A DNA stretch of 61,692 bases, taken from the NCBI RefSeq assembly GCF_030825785.1, contig NZ_JAPJPG010000004.1:1-61692 (forward strand). The letters are read 5' to 3'. Shown here piece after piece: positions 53,063 to 60,449 of this stretch (positions within the stretch are counted from its first letter, which is position 1; every line of letters starts with the position of its first letter). This DNA is from Anaerococcus sp. Lineage in GTDB: Bacteria; Bacillota; Clostridia; Tissierellales; Peptoniphilaceae. The notes under the pieces were generated by a model. That model made no database searches. It saw only the letters and a program-made list of their open reading frames with translations, and was not told the origin of the DNA. The position numbers were made by a program, and so were the translations under genes.

Positions 53063-54031
53063 ATGGCAAACATTAAAGATATTGCTGAGCTAACAGGATT
53101 TTCAAAATCTACAATCTCCAGATATTTAAACAATGGTTCAGTAAGCGATAGTACAAAAAAGAAAATTAAAGAAGCAATCGATAAGCTTGGCTATGTTCCA
53201 AATTCCTATGCTAGAAATCTCAAAAAGACCAAGACCAATATCATAGGGGTAATCATCCCAAACTTTATAGGCTATACCAAAAACACAGCCCTAAACACTA
53301 TTAATATCTACTTAAAGGAAACTGATTACTCCATGCTACTTTCTTGTTCAAATGACGATATGGACGAAGAAGTAAGGATCATCGAAGAGATGGCAGGTCT
53401 TAATGTAGAAGGCATTATCCTTTTCGCATCAAATATAACTCAAAGACACAGGGAAATTATAAAAACTCTAACCATCCCCCTTGTAATCTTCGGCCAAAGG
53501 CTTGATGGCTTTACTTCAATTCTTGCCAACGACTATGAAGCAGGAAGGCTTATGGCTGATTATATAAAGACCCTTTCCCACAAAGAGATTTCTTATTTCG
53601 ATGTAGGAGAATACGATCAGGCCGTAGGAGATAGGTTTTTAGGATTAAGTGATGGACTTGAGGATAGAAATATTAAAATCAACCACCATCATTTCGACTT
53701 TACCAAAAAGACAGCTTATGAGAAGGCAAAAGAGATTCTCGCTAAGGAAAAATCGAGCTTTTATATAGGAGCTACCGATAATATAGCCTTCGGTATTATA
53801 GAGGCCCTTAGGGAAAAGAAAATTAGAATTCCAGACGATATTTCCGTGGCAGGTTTTGGCAATTACGAAATCTCTTCCCTAGTTAGCCCCGCCCTTACAA
53901 CGGTGGCTTTTCCCTATGAAAAGCTGGGAAAGCTTGCTATAGAAGATCTATTAAAGCAAATAGAAGGAGAGAAAGGATTAAAAAAAGCCCCCCTAAGCCC
54001 AAGACTAATAGTAAGAAAATCAACCTTATAG
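53063..54031 (+). CDS. LacI-family repressor (ScrR-like)
   Basis: This 322-residue regulator has the N-terminal LacI helix-turn-helix (ANIKDIAELTGFSKSTISRYL) and hinge helix (YVPNSYARNLKK), followed by a periplasmic-binding-like ligand domain. GGAGG precedes the ATG. It faces the PTS gene across two operator-like palindromes, so it should repress that gene and itself. The last seven codons are repeated 1.5 kb downstream. Confidence 0.93.
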   Translation: MANIKDIAELTGFSKSTISRYLNNGSVSDSTKKKIKEAIDKLGYVPNSYARNLKKTKTNIIGVIIPNFIGYTKNTALNTINIYLKETDYSMLLSCSNDDMDEEVRIIEEMAGLNVEGIILFASNITQRHREIIKTLTIPLVIFGQRLDGFTSILANDYEAGRLMADYIKTLSHKEISYFDVGEYDQAVGDRFLGLSDGLEDRNIKINHHHFDFTKKTAYEKAKEILAKEKSSFYIGATDNIAFGIIEALREKKIRIPDDISVAGFGNYEISSLVSPALTTVAFPYEKLGKLAIEDLLKQIEGEKGLKKAPLSPRLIVRKSTL

Positions 54032-54100
54032 TAAAGCCCTCGTTTATAAAAGTATATTTTTAAGATAAATCATATAAAAGATAGCTTTGGTATAATAAAA
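54008..54100 (+). repeat. Direct repeat copy A: lacI 3' end plus short intergenic promoter
   Basis: Bases 54008-54035 recur exactly at 55578-55605. The following promoter-like stretch (ATAGCTTTGG..TATAATAAAA) recurs at about 55625-55645. Copy A has about 30 extra bases in the middle. Copy A is in place at the end of lacI. Confidence 0.9.
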
Positions 54101-54103
54101 ATA

Positions 54104-54313
54104 ATGTGCAATGTGGTTGTCCCTATAGGCGAGGGAGATAAAAAAGGACTTTTATTATCCGCCCACATAGATACCCTGGGCCTTATGGTAAGAAGCATCA
54201 AAGACAATGGTAGGCTTAATGTCACAGGTCTGGGTGGCTATCCTTTCTCCTATGCAGAAGGGGAGAACGTAACTATACATACCAAGTCCGGCTTAATAAA
54301 CATATTTTTATAA
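54104..54313 (+). pseudogene. Fragment of an M42 aminopeptidase gene
   Basis: The frame reads NVVVPIGEGDKKGLLLSAH then IDTLGLMVRS and YAEGENVTIHTKSG. This corresponds to about residues 49-111 of the intact M42 peptidase at 56174-57196 with clear but diverged similarity. Start, N-terminal 48 residues and all active-site residues after the first His-Asp are missing. It reads into stop codons at 54311. It is a remnant of a paralogue or imported allele, not a working gene. Confidence 0.88.
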
Positions 54314-54337
54314 ATGTAGCTAATATCCGAGTAAGGT

Positions 54338-54522
54338 TTAAGCAATAGCTCTCACGCAGGAATAAACGGTCGTAAATTTCATAGCAGTAAATTCGTTGAC
54401 GTTCCTTCCTGCTGGTGTTCTTCCAAATAAAAATATGATGAAGACATCCTCCCTCCGTCTTTTAGTTTGTCTCTCGACTTACCTATGCCCTTATTGGTGA
54501 ATATTAAATATGAAATATTTAT
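54338..54522 (-). pseudogene. Decayed phage portal protein N-terminus (HK97-type)
   Basis: On the minus strand an AGGAGG (54530-54535) is followed 7 bases later by ATA where ATG would be expected. The frame reads FTNKGIGKSRDKLKDGG. After a one-base shift it continues FGRTPAGRNVNEFTAMKF and TTVYSCVRAIA, then TAA at 54338. This is the N-terminal pattern of Firmicutes siphophage portal proteins (GR..AG..VNE.TAM...AVY.CVR). Only about 60 residues remain. Confidence 0.72.
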
Positions 54523-54547
54523 ATTATCGCCTCCTAAAATTAAGTAT

Positions 54548-54575
54548 AAGAAAAGCACCTACTTTTGTAGATGCT
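54548..54575 (-). terminator. Terminator of the bacteriocin-like pair
   Basis: Minus-strand AGCATCTAC-AAAA-GTAGGTGCT (54554-54575) has a 9-bp stem with one G-U and is followed by TTTTCTT. Confidence 0.88.
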
Positions 54576-54627
54576 ATTATTTCATGTAAACAATAATAAG
54601 CTATTTGTTCATATTGTATACCATGAT

Positions 54628-54807
54628 TTAACTTTCGAGATACATACTTATACACCCAATAATAACCAGTAAACAACCAATTACTTTACCAATATTTTTT
54701 TTGTTTGTTTCATTCGCAGTCAATATGGAATTTGCAAAGATAACAATCCCTAAAAAAATTAATATGCTCTCATAATTGGATTTCAAAAAATTTATTATGC
54801 TTACCAT
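54628..54807 (-). CDS. 59-residue two-helix membrane protein, candidate immunity protein
   Basis: This small ORF encodes a protein with two hydrophobic helices (about residues 13-30, ESILIFLGIVIFANSILT, and 40-55, GKVIGCLLVIIGCISMYL) joined by a Lys/Asn-rich loop (NETNKKN). Its ATG overlaps the last codons of the secreted hydrophobic protein upstream by 7 bp, so the two are translationally coupled. A terminator follows 52 bases later. Small membrane proteins of this size next to secreted hydrophobic peptides are typical bacteriocin immunity proteins. Function is inferred from the pairing. I do not recognise the family. Confidence 0.72.
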   Translation of the reverse strand: MVSIINFLKSNYESILIFLGIVIFANSILTANETNKKNIGKVIGCLLVIIGCISMYLES

Positions 54808-55499
54808 GCTTCTATATATCCATTATTCAGAATTCTATCATTTCCATCAATTCTTTCAGCTAACCATTGACCTGGATCTATATATGCATCAATAATTCCT
54901 TTAATTATACTTCCAGCAAAAATACCGAATGCTCCTAGCCCTATAGTTGTTAATTTATTTACTACAGCTTTTTTCACATGCTTTTCAACCCAGTCTTTCG
55001 CTGCTTCTTTTCCCATTTTTTTGATCAATTCTACTACTGATCCAACTCCTGTAAGTAAAAGTGTTGCAGATATAACCCCATTTAATATCCCACCTAACAT
55101 TTTAGTAGAAATGCTTCCATGAGATGTTGAATAAAATGTAAAACCATTACTTTGTATATCTTCTATTTTTATATTTTCACTCAATATTTCATCTGCAAGA
55201 TTTATATATTCTTCCTTAGTGTATCCTTCCGCAGTAGCAACAGATTTATTCTCTTCATACATTATCTCAAGCAGTGCATCGTATGCTTCTTCTTCTTTGG
55301 TAGTCATTTCGTTTCTTTCAAAATTCTTCGAAACTAAATCTACACCTGAATATTTGTATACAAAATCTTCTTTTAATGCACTAACGCTTCCGTCTTTTGC
55401 TAACGCTTTTGACGGAATGATTGAAAGCATTATAGCAAAAACCAAAAATCCAGTGATTATTTTTTTAAATTTATCGATAAAATTCCTCCTTATATTCAT
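54801..55499 (-). CDS. Secreted bacteriocin-like protein with hydrophobic C-terminal domain
   Basis: This protein is of about 225-232 residues, depending on start. The N-terminus (DKFKKIITGFLVFAIMLSII then PSKALAKDG) is a clear signal peptide with an Ala-x-Ala cleavage site. A charged pro-region follows, and then a Gly/Ala/Ile-rich domain: GGILNGVISATLLLTGVGSV, then TIGLGAFGIFAGSIIKGIID. The end reads WLAERIDGNDRILNNGYIEAW. The layout resembles larger bacteriocin precursors (SdpC, closticin 574 type) from which a membrane-active part is cut. AAGGAGG (55485-55491) lies 6 bases before an ATC codon at 55476-55478, while the ATG at 55499 has no ribosome site. Base composition is more AT-rich than neighbours. 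Confidence 0.7.
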   Translation of the reverse strand: MNIRRNFIDKFKKIITGFLVFAIMLSIIPSKALAKDGSVSALKEDFVYKYSGVDLVSKNFERNEMTTKEEEAYDALLEIMYEENKSVATAEGYTKEEYINLADEILSENIKIEDIQSNGFTFYSTSHGSISTKMLGGILNGVISATLLLTGVGSVVELIKKMGKEAAKDWVEKHVKKAVVNKLTTIGLGAFGIFAGSIIKGIIDAYIDPGQWLAERIDGNDRILNNGYIEAW

Positions 55500-55509
55500 T
55501 TTCAATAAA

Positions 55510-55537
55510 ATTGTACTTAATTCAAAAATTTCTTCAA
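55510..55537 (-). promoter_or_regulatory. Promoter of the bacteriocin-like pair
   Basis: Minus-strand TTGAAG (55532-55537) and TACAAT (55510-55515) are 16 bases apart, placing the start close to the ribosome site at 55491. Confidence 0.55.
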
Positions 55538-55577
55538 TGATTCATAATATTATCCCCCCCTATAATAAACAGATTCC

Positions 55578-55645
55578 ATAGTAAGAAAATCAACCTTATA
55601 GTAAAAGCACTCGCTTTATAAAAAATAGCTTTGGGTATAATAAAA
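55578..55645 (+). repeat. Direct repeat copy B of the lacI 3' end and promoter
   Basis: The first 28 bases are identical to 54008-54035 and therefore include the last codons and stop of lacI, out of context. A TATAAT (about 55637) used by the next gene lies at its end. Together with copy A it brackets the M42 fragment, the portal remnant and the bacteriocin-like pair. Confidence 0.9.
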
Positions 55646-55660
55646 AGAAAAGGAATTTTT

Positions 55661-56164
55661 ATGAAAAAATATTATTTCAAAGAGAAATTTTTAAAAATTA
55701 CAGACCATTACCCCATCCTCGATGAAGATGGGAAAAAGGCCTTCTTTGTAGACCAGAAGTTTAAGTTTCTAGGATATGAGGCGGCTATTTCCGATTCTAC
55801 TGACGAAACGATTTTTACAATAAACAGAAAACTCATATCTTTCCTTCCAGTCTATGAGATTAACTTCAAGGATTCTAAAAAGAAAATGACTATAAAATCT
55901 AATATTTCTGTCTTTAGAAAATCAATTGATATCATAAGTGAATCCGGAAAGATTAATGTTAAGGGAAACTTGTGGGATTATGAATTTAAGGCCTACTTTA
56001 AGGGTGATTTGATAGGAGAAGTGAGTAAGAAGCTTTTATCTTTAACCGACCAATACCAACTTAAAGTCCACAAGGAGGATTTTACAGAAGAGCTCATAGC
56101 TCTTTGTATATCCTTAAATAATATCAAGGATATGGAAAATGCTTCATCTAGGAATGATAATTAA
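55661..56164 (+). CDS. YxjI/LURP-one-related protein
   Basis: This 167-residue protein starts at the ATG at 55661 (MKKYYFKEKFLKITDHYPIL), after AAAGG. It shows the repeated beta-hairpin pattern of the tubby-like LURP-one/YxjI fold: a YxxKxKFLKITD start, DEDGKKAFFVDQKFKFLG and FKDSKKKMTIKSNISVFRKS, ending in an amphipathic helix. It is soluble. Homologues may bind membranes or lipids, but no function is established. It is 9 bp from the M42 gene and co-transcribed with it. Confidence 0.82.
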   Translation: MKKYYFKEKFLKITDHYPILDEDGKKAFFVDQKFKFLGYEAAISDSTDETIFTINRKLISFLPVYEINFKDSKKKMTIKSNISVFRKSIDIISESGKINVKGNLWDYEFKAYFKGDLIGEVSKKLLSLTDQYQLKVHKEDFTEELIALCISLNNIKDMENASSRNDN

Positions 56165-56173
56165 GGAGAAAAT

Positions 56174-57196
56174 ATGGAAATATCAACAATAACAAAATAT
56201 ATAGAAGAACTTACCAACACACCATCGCCAACAGGCTTTACGAAACTTTGCGAGAAATATCTCTTGGACGAATTTGAAAACTTAGGCTATAAGCCTTATC
56301 AAACCAACAAAGGTAATGTAGTTGTTCCTATCGTAGAAGGCGAAGAGAACGGCCTCTTACTATCTGCCCATGTAGACACCTTAGGCCTTATGGTAAGAAG
56401 CGTAAAGGCTAACGGTAGGCTTAAGGTAACAAGTCTTGGAGGATATCCTTTTAACTACGCAGAAGGAGAAAATGTTACAATCCACACAAGATCTGGCAAA
56501 ACTTACACGGGAGTTTTCAGATTAAATGAACCTGCAGTCCACGGCTCATCCGACCCAAAGGAAGCTAAAAGAGACGATACTACTATGGAAGTTGTAATAG
56601 ATGCTATAACAAAATCGGAAGAGGCGACCGAGGCCCTTGGTATAACAAACGGAGACTTTATATCTCTTGATCCAAGATTTAGAATTGATAATGGCTTCGT
56701 CAAATCTCGTCATCTAGACGATAAGGCAAGTGCAGGCGTCCTCCTTGCCCTCGCTAAGGAAATCAAAGAAAAGAATATCGAGATAAATAGACCTCTTTAT
56801 ATGACCTTTACTATCTACGAAGAAGTAGGCCACGGGGCAGCAAGCGGTCACCCAAAGGGAATTAGGGATATGGTGGCTGTCGACATGGGAGTTGTCTATG
56901 ACGATCTCGCCTGTGATGAGACTATGGTTTCAATCTGTGCTAAGGATTCTTCTGGCCCATACAATTATGATTTGACAAATGAGTTAGTAGACCTTGCCAA
57001 AAATCTAGATATAGACTACGGCCTAGACGTATATCCTTACTACGGATCTGATGCCTCCGCTGCAGTGGCAAGTGATAACGACTTCCGTCACGCCCTAGTA
57101 GGAAGCGGAGTTGCAGCAAGCCACGGTTATGAGAGAACTCACGAAAAGGGCTTGATGGGACTATACAAACTACTCTTTAACTTTGTACAAAAATAG
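56174..57196 (+). CDS. M42-family metallo-aminopeptidase
   Basis: This 340-residue cytoplasmic aminopeptidase belongs to the PepA/FrvX-like M42 family that forms tetrahedral dodecamers. First metal ligands are His66 and Asp68 in SAHVDTLGLMV. The bridging Asp lies in RHLDDKASAG, catalytic Glu residues in YEEVGHGAASG, and further ligands in VDMGVV and SHGYERTH. All are present. It acts on peptides with acidic or other N-termini, and the specificity is not readable. A decayed relative lies at 54.1 kb. Confidence 0.93.
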   Translation: MEISTITKYIEELTNTPSPTGFTKLCEKYLLDEFENLGYKPYQTNKGNVVVPIVEGEENGLLLSAHVDTLGLMVRSVKANGRLKVTSLGGYPFNYAEGENVTIHTRSGKTYTGVFRLNEPAVHGSSDPKEAKRDDTTMEVVIDAITKSEEATEALGITNGDFISLDPRFRIDNGFVKSRHLDDKASAGVLLALAKEIKEKNIEINRPLYMTFTIYEEVGHGAASGHPKGIRDMVAVDMGVVYDDLACDETMVSICAKDSSGPYNYDLTNELVDLAKNLDIDYGLDVYPYYGSDASAAVASDNDFRHALVGSGVAASHGYERTHEKGLMGLYKLLFNFVQK

Positions 57197-57198
57197 TC

Positions 57199-57226
57199 TT
57201 GTAATAAAGGCAATTTGTTATATAAT
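57199..57226 (+). promoter_or_regulatory. Promoter of the riboswitch-ATPase transcript
   Basis: TTGTAA (57199-57204) and TATAAT (57221-57226) are 16 bases apart. Transcription should start near 57233, right before the riboswitch. Confidence 0.75.
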
Positions 57227-57232
57227 ATAAGT

Positions 57233-57343
57233 AAGCAAAAGGGAGTAGCCCAATTATTCAATCGTCAAAACGGAATTTTCCCGGTTGGATAAACCCCAGA
57301 AGGTGGCAAGACTTTTGGCATGGATTTGCCAAAAGTTTTTTTT
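57233..57343 (+). ncRNA. yybP-ykoY (Mn2+) riboswitch with terminator
   Basis: The leader carries the class landmarks: GCAAAAGGGAGTAGCC at the 5' side, CAATCGTCAAAACGG, CCCGGTTGG, and AGGTGGCAAGACTTTTGG at the 3' side. These match the order in the Lactococcus yoaB Mn2+ riboswitch. GCAAAAG can pair with CTTTTGGC to close P1. The competing terminator ACTTTTGGCA / TGCCAAAAGT (57311-57320 with 57327-57336) plus eight T uses the same bases. So metal binding should stabilise P1, block the terminator and switch the ATPase on. Confidence 0.88.
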
Positions 57344-57373
57344 ATACCTTTTGTTAATATTAATGGAGGAATT

Positions 57374-60046
57374 ATGGACTATAAAGGAAGTTTAAATGAA
57401 GTAATCAAAAAACATAATAGTGACCCAAACCGTGGTCTTACTTCCGATGAGGCAAAACAGAGACTCGATAAATATGGCAAAAATATTATCGAATCATCTA
57501 ACAAGAAATCTCTTGTCAAGAAAATCATCGAGCAAGTAGCAGATCCTATGGTAATCCTTCTTGTAATAGCTGCAATCGTGTCAGCCTTTACAGGAGATGC
57601 TGTTGAATGCGGAATTATTATTGCAATTGTAGTAATCAACGCTATTATGTCCATCATCCAAGAAGGTCGTGCAGAAGACTCTGTGGCAGCCCTTCAAAAG
57701 ATGAGCTCACCAGAAGCTACCATCATTCGTGATGGATCTAGGAAAAAATTAAAGGCCGAAGAGCTTGTACCGGGAGATGTTGTAATCATTGAAACTGGAG
57801 ATATCATCCCAGCTGATATGAGACTTCTCGAATCAAGCAACCTACAAATAGACGAATCATCCCTTACAGGAGAATCTGTCGCAGTAGAAAAGGACTTTAG
57901 CAAGGAATTTAATGAAGATGTTGGAATCGGAGATAGGGATAACTACGCCTTTTCATCATCTATAGTAACTTACGGCCACGGCAAGGGACTAGTCACAGCC
58001 ACAGGACATGAAACAGAAATCGGTAAAATCGCAACAAGTCTGGAAAACGTCGAGGCAAAAGATACTCCCCTACAAAAACAACTTAAGAAGCTATCCAAGC
58101 TCCTTGCTGTACTAGTAGTAATAGTTTGTATCCTAGTATTTGTAGTTGGATATTTTAGATCTGAAATGGATATGTTAGATAACTTCATGGTCGCAGTATC
58201 ACTTGCAGTAGCTGCTATACCAGAAGGACTCACCGCAGTTGTAACTATTGTTTTATCAATCGGAATGAACAGAATGGCAGAAAGAAAGGCCATTGTTAAA
58301 AACCTTCTTTCAGTAGAAACTCTAGGTTCAACCACTGTAATCTGTTCAGATAAGACAGGAACTCTTACTCAAAACGAGATGACCATCACTAAAATCTACA
58401 CAGATAGTAAGGAATTCGAGGTAGAAGGTTCAGGATACGAGCCAAAGGGAGATGTAAGAGATGATAAGGGTGAAATCGTAGAAAGCCACGATCAAATCAA
58501 ACTTCTCATGACCATAGCAAGTCTATGTAACGATGCCAATCTCATAAGAGAAGACGACATCTACAAGATCACAGGGGATCCTACAGAAGGCGCTATGCTT
58601 ACACTTTCTGAAAAATGGAACATCAACCAAGAAAACCTAAACGAGAACCACCCAAGACTTGAGGAAATCCCATTCGATTCCACAAGAAAGATGATGACCA
58701 CCTTCCACGAAAAAGAAGGATATTATTACTCATTTACCAAGGGTGCCCCAGATGTAGTCATAGATAAATGTAGTAAGATCCTAATAGATGGCGAAATCGT
58801 AGATTTCACAGAAGAGCTTAAGAAAAAGGCCCTAGAAGAAAACACAAACCTTGCAAGCTCTGCCCTACGTGTTATGGCCTACGCCTTTAGAAGCCTCGAT
58901 AGTCTTGACCAAGAGCTTACTACAGAAAATATCGAACGTGATATGATCTTCGTTGGACTTACAGGAATGATCGATCCACCAAGACCAGAAGCTAAGGCTG
59001 CTGTTAAAGAGTGCCACGCTTCAGGAATAGATGTAATAATGATTACAGGTGACTATTTCGAAACAGCTCTCGCCATAGCCAAGGACCTAGGCATTGCTAC
59101 AAGCCGTGACCAAGCTATGCAAGGAAGCGAACTTAACAACAAGACAGAAGCAGAAATTAGAGAAATAGTAAAGACAAAAAGAATATTTGCTAGAGTTTCT
59201 CCAGAAAACAAGGTTCAACTTGTAAAAGCCCTCGGCCAAAATGGAGAAATAGTAGCCATGACAGGTGATGGAGTAAACGATGCTCCAGCTATCAAAAACG
59301 CCGACATCGGTATATCAATGGGTATTACAGGAACAGACGTTGCCAAGGATACTGCAGATATGATTCTTGTAGATGATAACTTCGCAACAATCGTAAACGC
59401 TGTTGAAGAAGGAAGAGTAATCTTTGCAAATATCAAGAAGTTCGTCTCCTTCCTCCTATCTTGTAACATAGCAGAAGTCCTTATAGTATTCTTGTCTATA
59501 CTTTTTGGCCTTCCAAGCCCACTTACACCAATCCAACTATTGTGGCTTAACCTTGTAACAGATGCCTTCCCAGCCCTAGCCCTAGGAGTAGAGCCAGCAG
59601 AGCCAGGCATCATGGAAGAAGATCCAAGAGATCCAAGTGAGTCAATAGTATCTGGAAAGACAAAGACAAATCTTATCTCTCAATCAATATTTATAACAAT
59701 AGCTGTTCTTGCAGCTTATCTAGTTGGACTTAAGTGGATTTTCCCTAACTCAATTGAGGGAGCACACACAATGGTATTTGCAACACTTATAACAAGTGAG
59801 CTTCTAAGAGCCTTCTCAGTAAGATCAGAGAAGTTCACCTTAAAGGAGTTAGGATTTGCCTCAAATCCACAACTAATCAAGGCAACCATCCTATCATTTG
59901 CCCTACTACTAGTTGTAATATATGTACCAGTCCTAAGAGAGCTTTTTGAAGTAGTATCTCTAGGTTGGGAATGGATACCAGTTCTAATACTTTCCCTAAT
60001 CCCACTCGTCCTAGGTGAGATTTCAAAAGTTGTTAGAAGAAAATAA
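57374..60046 (+). CDS. P2-type cation-transporting ATPase, likely Mn2+ (or Ca2+) exporter
   Basis: This 890-residue P-type ATPase starts at the ATG at 57374 (MDYKGSLNEVIKK), with GGAGG before it. An upstream in-frame ATG lies in the riboswitch terminator. It has an N-terminal cation ATPase domain, the actuator TGES loop (SLTGESVAVEK), the phosphorylated Asp in CSDKTGTLTQNEM, the nucleotide site FTKGAPDVV, and the hinge TGDGVNDAPAIKNADIG. The helix-4 motif is AAIPEGLTA and helix 6 has LVTDAFPALALG, as in PacL/SERCA-type pumps. Because it sits behind a Mn2+-sensing riboswitch, like YoaB/MgtA of lactic bacteria, Mn2+ export is the likely main role. Confidence 0.93.
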   Translation: MDYKGSLNEVIKKHNSDPNRGLTSDEAKQRLDKYGKNIIESSNKKSLVKKIIEQVADPMVILLVIAAIVSAFTGDAVECGIIIAIVVINAIMSIIQEGRAEDSVAALQKMSSPEATIIRDGSRKKLKAEELVPGDVVIIETGDIIPADMRLLESSNLQIDESSLTGESVAVEKDFSKEFNEDVGIGDRDNYAFSSSIVTYGHGKGLVTATGHETEIGKIATSLENVEAKDTPLQKQLKKLSKLLAVLVVIVCILVFVVGYFRSEMDMLDNFMVAVSLAVAAIPEGLTAVVTIVLSIGMNRMAERKAIVKNLLSVETLGSTTVICSDKTGTLTQNEMTITKIYTDSKEFEVEGSGYEPKGDVRDDKGEIVESHDQIKLLMTIASLCNDANLIREDDIYKITGDPTEGAMLTLSEKWNINQENLNENHPRLEEIPFDSTRKMMTTFHEKEGYYYSFTKGAPDVVIDKCSKILIDGEIVDFTEELKKKALEENTNLASSALRVMAYAFRSLDSLDQELTTENIERDMIFVGLTGMIDPPRPEAKAAVKECHASGIDVIMITGDYFETALAIAKDLGIATSRDQAMQGSELNNKTEAEIREIVKTKRIFARVSPENKVQLVKALGQNGEIVAMTGDGVNDAPAIKNADIGISMGITGTDVAKDTADMILVDDNFATIVNAVEEGRVIFANIKKFVSFLLSCNIAEVLIVFLSILFGLPSPLTPIQLLWLNLVTDAFPALALGVEPAEPGIMEEDPRDPSESIVSGKTKTNLISQSIFITIAVLAAYLVGLKWIFPNSIEGAHTMVFATLITSELLRAFSVRSEKFTLKELGFASNPQLIKATILSFALLLVVIYVPVLRELFEVVSLGWEWIPVLILSLIPLVLGEISKVVRRK

Positions 60047-60059
60047 TAAATAAAATTAC

Positions 60060-60107
60060 AGGTGATGAGCAGAATAGATTTAACTATTCTACACCATCAC
60101 CTTTTTG
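60060..60107 (+). terminator. Terminator of the cation ATPase gene
   Basis: AGGTGATG (60060-60067) pairs with CATCACCT (60095-60102), with an inner AGAATAG/CTATTCT stem, followed by TTTTTG. Confidence 0.92.
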
Positions 60108-60156
60108 TTTTACTCTCTTTCGTTTACTCAACTAACTTAAATAGACATATAAAAAT

Positions 60157-60351
60157 GGGGCTGTTGCAAAATTATGAATAATCATCGTACCATCGTTAGA
60201 AGGTTCTCTTAGGAAATTTTACCTCTCCTGGCCGGTAGGCCAATTGGCGCCCGCCGGCTGATGGAGACGATTAGCCCGTCGGCTTAGTGAGACTTTCCGT
60301 GGAGGTTCTTCTAACGATAATGGTACGATTTATTCATTCTGCAACAGCCCC
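60157..60351. mobile_element. MITE-like element with about 45-bp terminal inverted repeats
   Basis: The left end GGGGCTGTTGCAAAATTATG and the right end, read inward as GGGGCTGTTGCAGAATGAAT, continue as an imperfect inverted repeat through CGTACCAT.CGTTAGAAG on both sides. The 90-base centre is GC-rich (GGCCGGTAGGCC, GGCGCCCGCCGGC) against an AT-rich genome. There is no reading frame for a transposase, so it would need one in trans. A target duplication cannot be fixed, since flanks are AAAAAT and ATTTAC. The ends look like insertion-sequence termini, but I do not name the family. Confidence 0.75.
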
Positions 60352-60449
60352 ATTTACCATATTACAACTTTAAATATATTTTTTGTTTATCCTATATTAC
60401 CATTTAGTAAATCTATGTATACTCCGAAATAATAATAATAAAATTAACG

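Larger units (their letters stand above)
54031..54627. other. Gap after lacI holding decayed genes
   Basis: This stretch contains an M42 peptidase fragment (54104-54300), a phage portal remnant (54338-54522), and the terminator for the bacteriocin-like pair. No intact gene is seen. Confidence 0.75.
60047..60449. other. 403-bp gap: terminator and MITE-like element
   Basis: This holds the ATPase terminator (60060-60107) and a 195-bp inverted-repeat element (60157-60351). The remaining AT-rich bases have no gene that I can support. Confidence 0.75.

Noticed and set aside
60180..60330. GC-rich core of the inverted-repeat element as a protein gene
   Set aside because: No start codon with a ribosome site and no frame of useful length. 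The symmetry explains it better as a mobile element.
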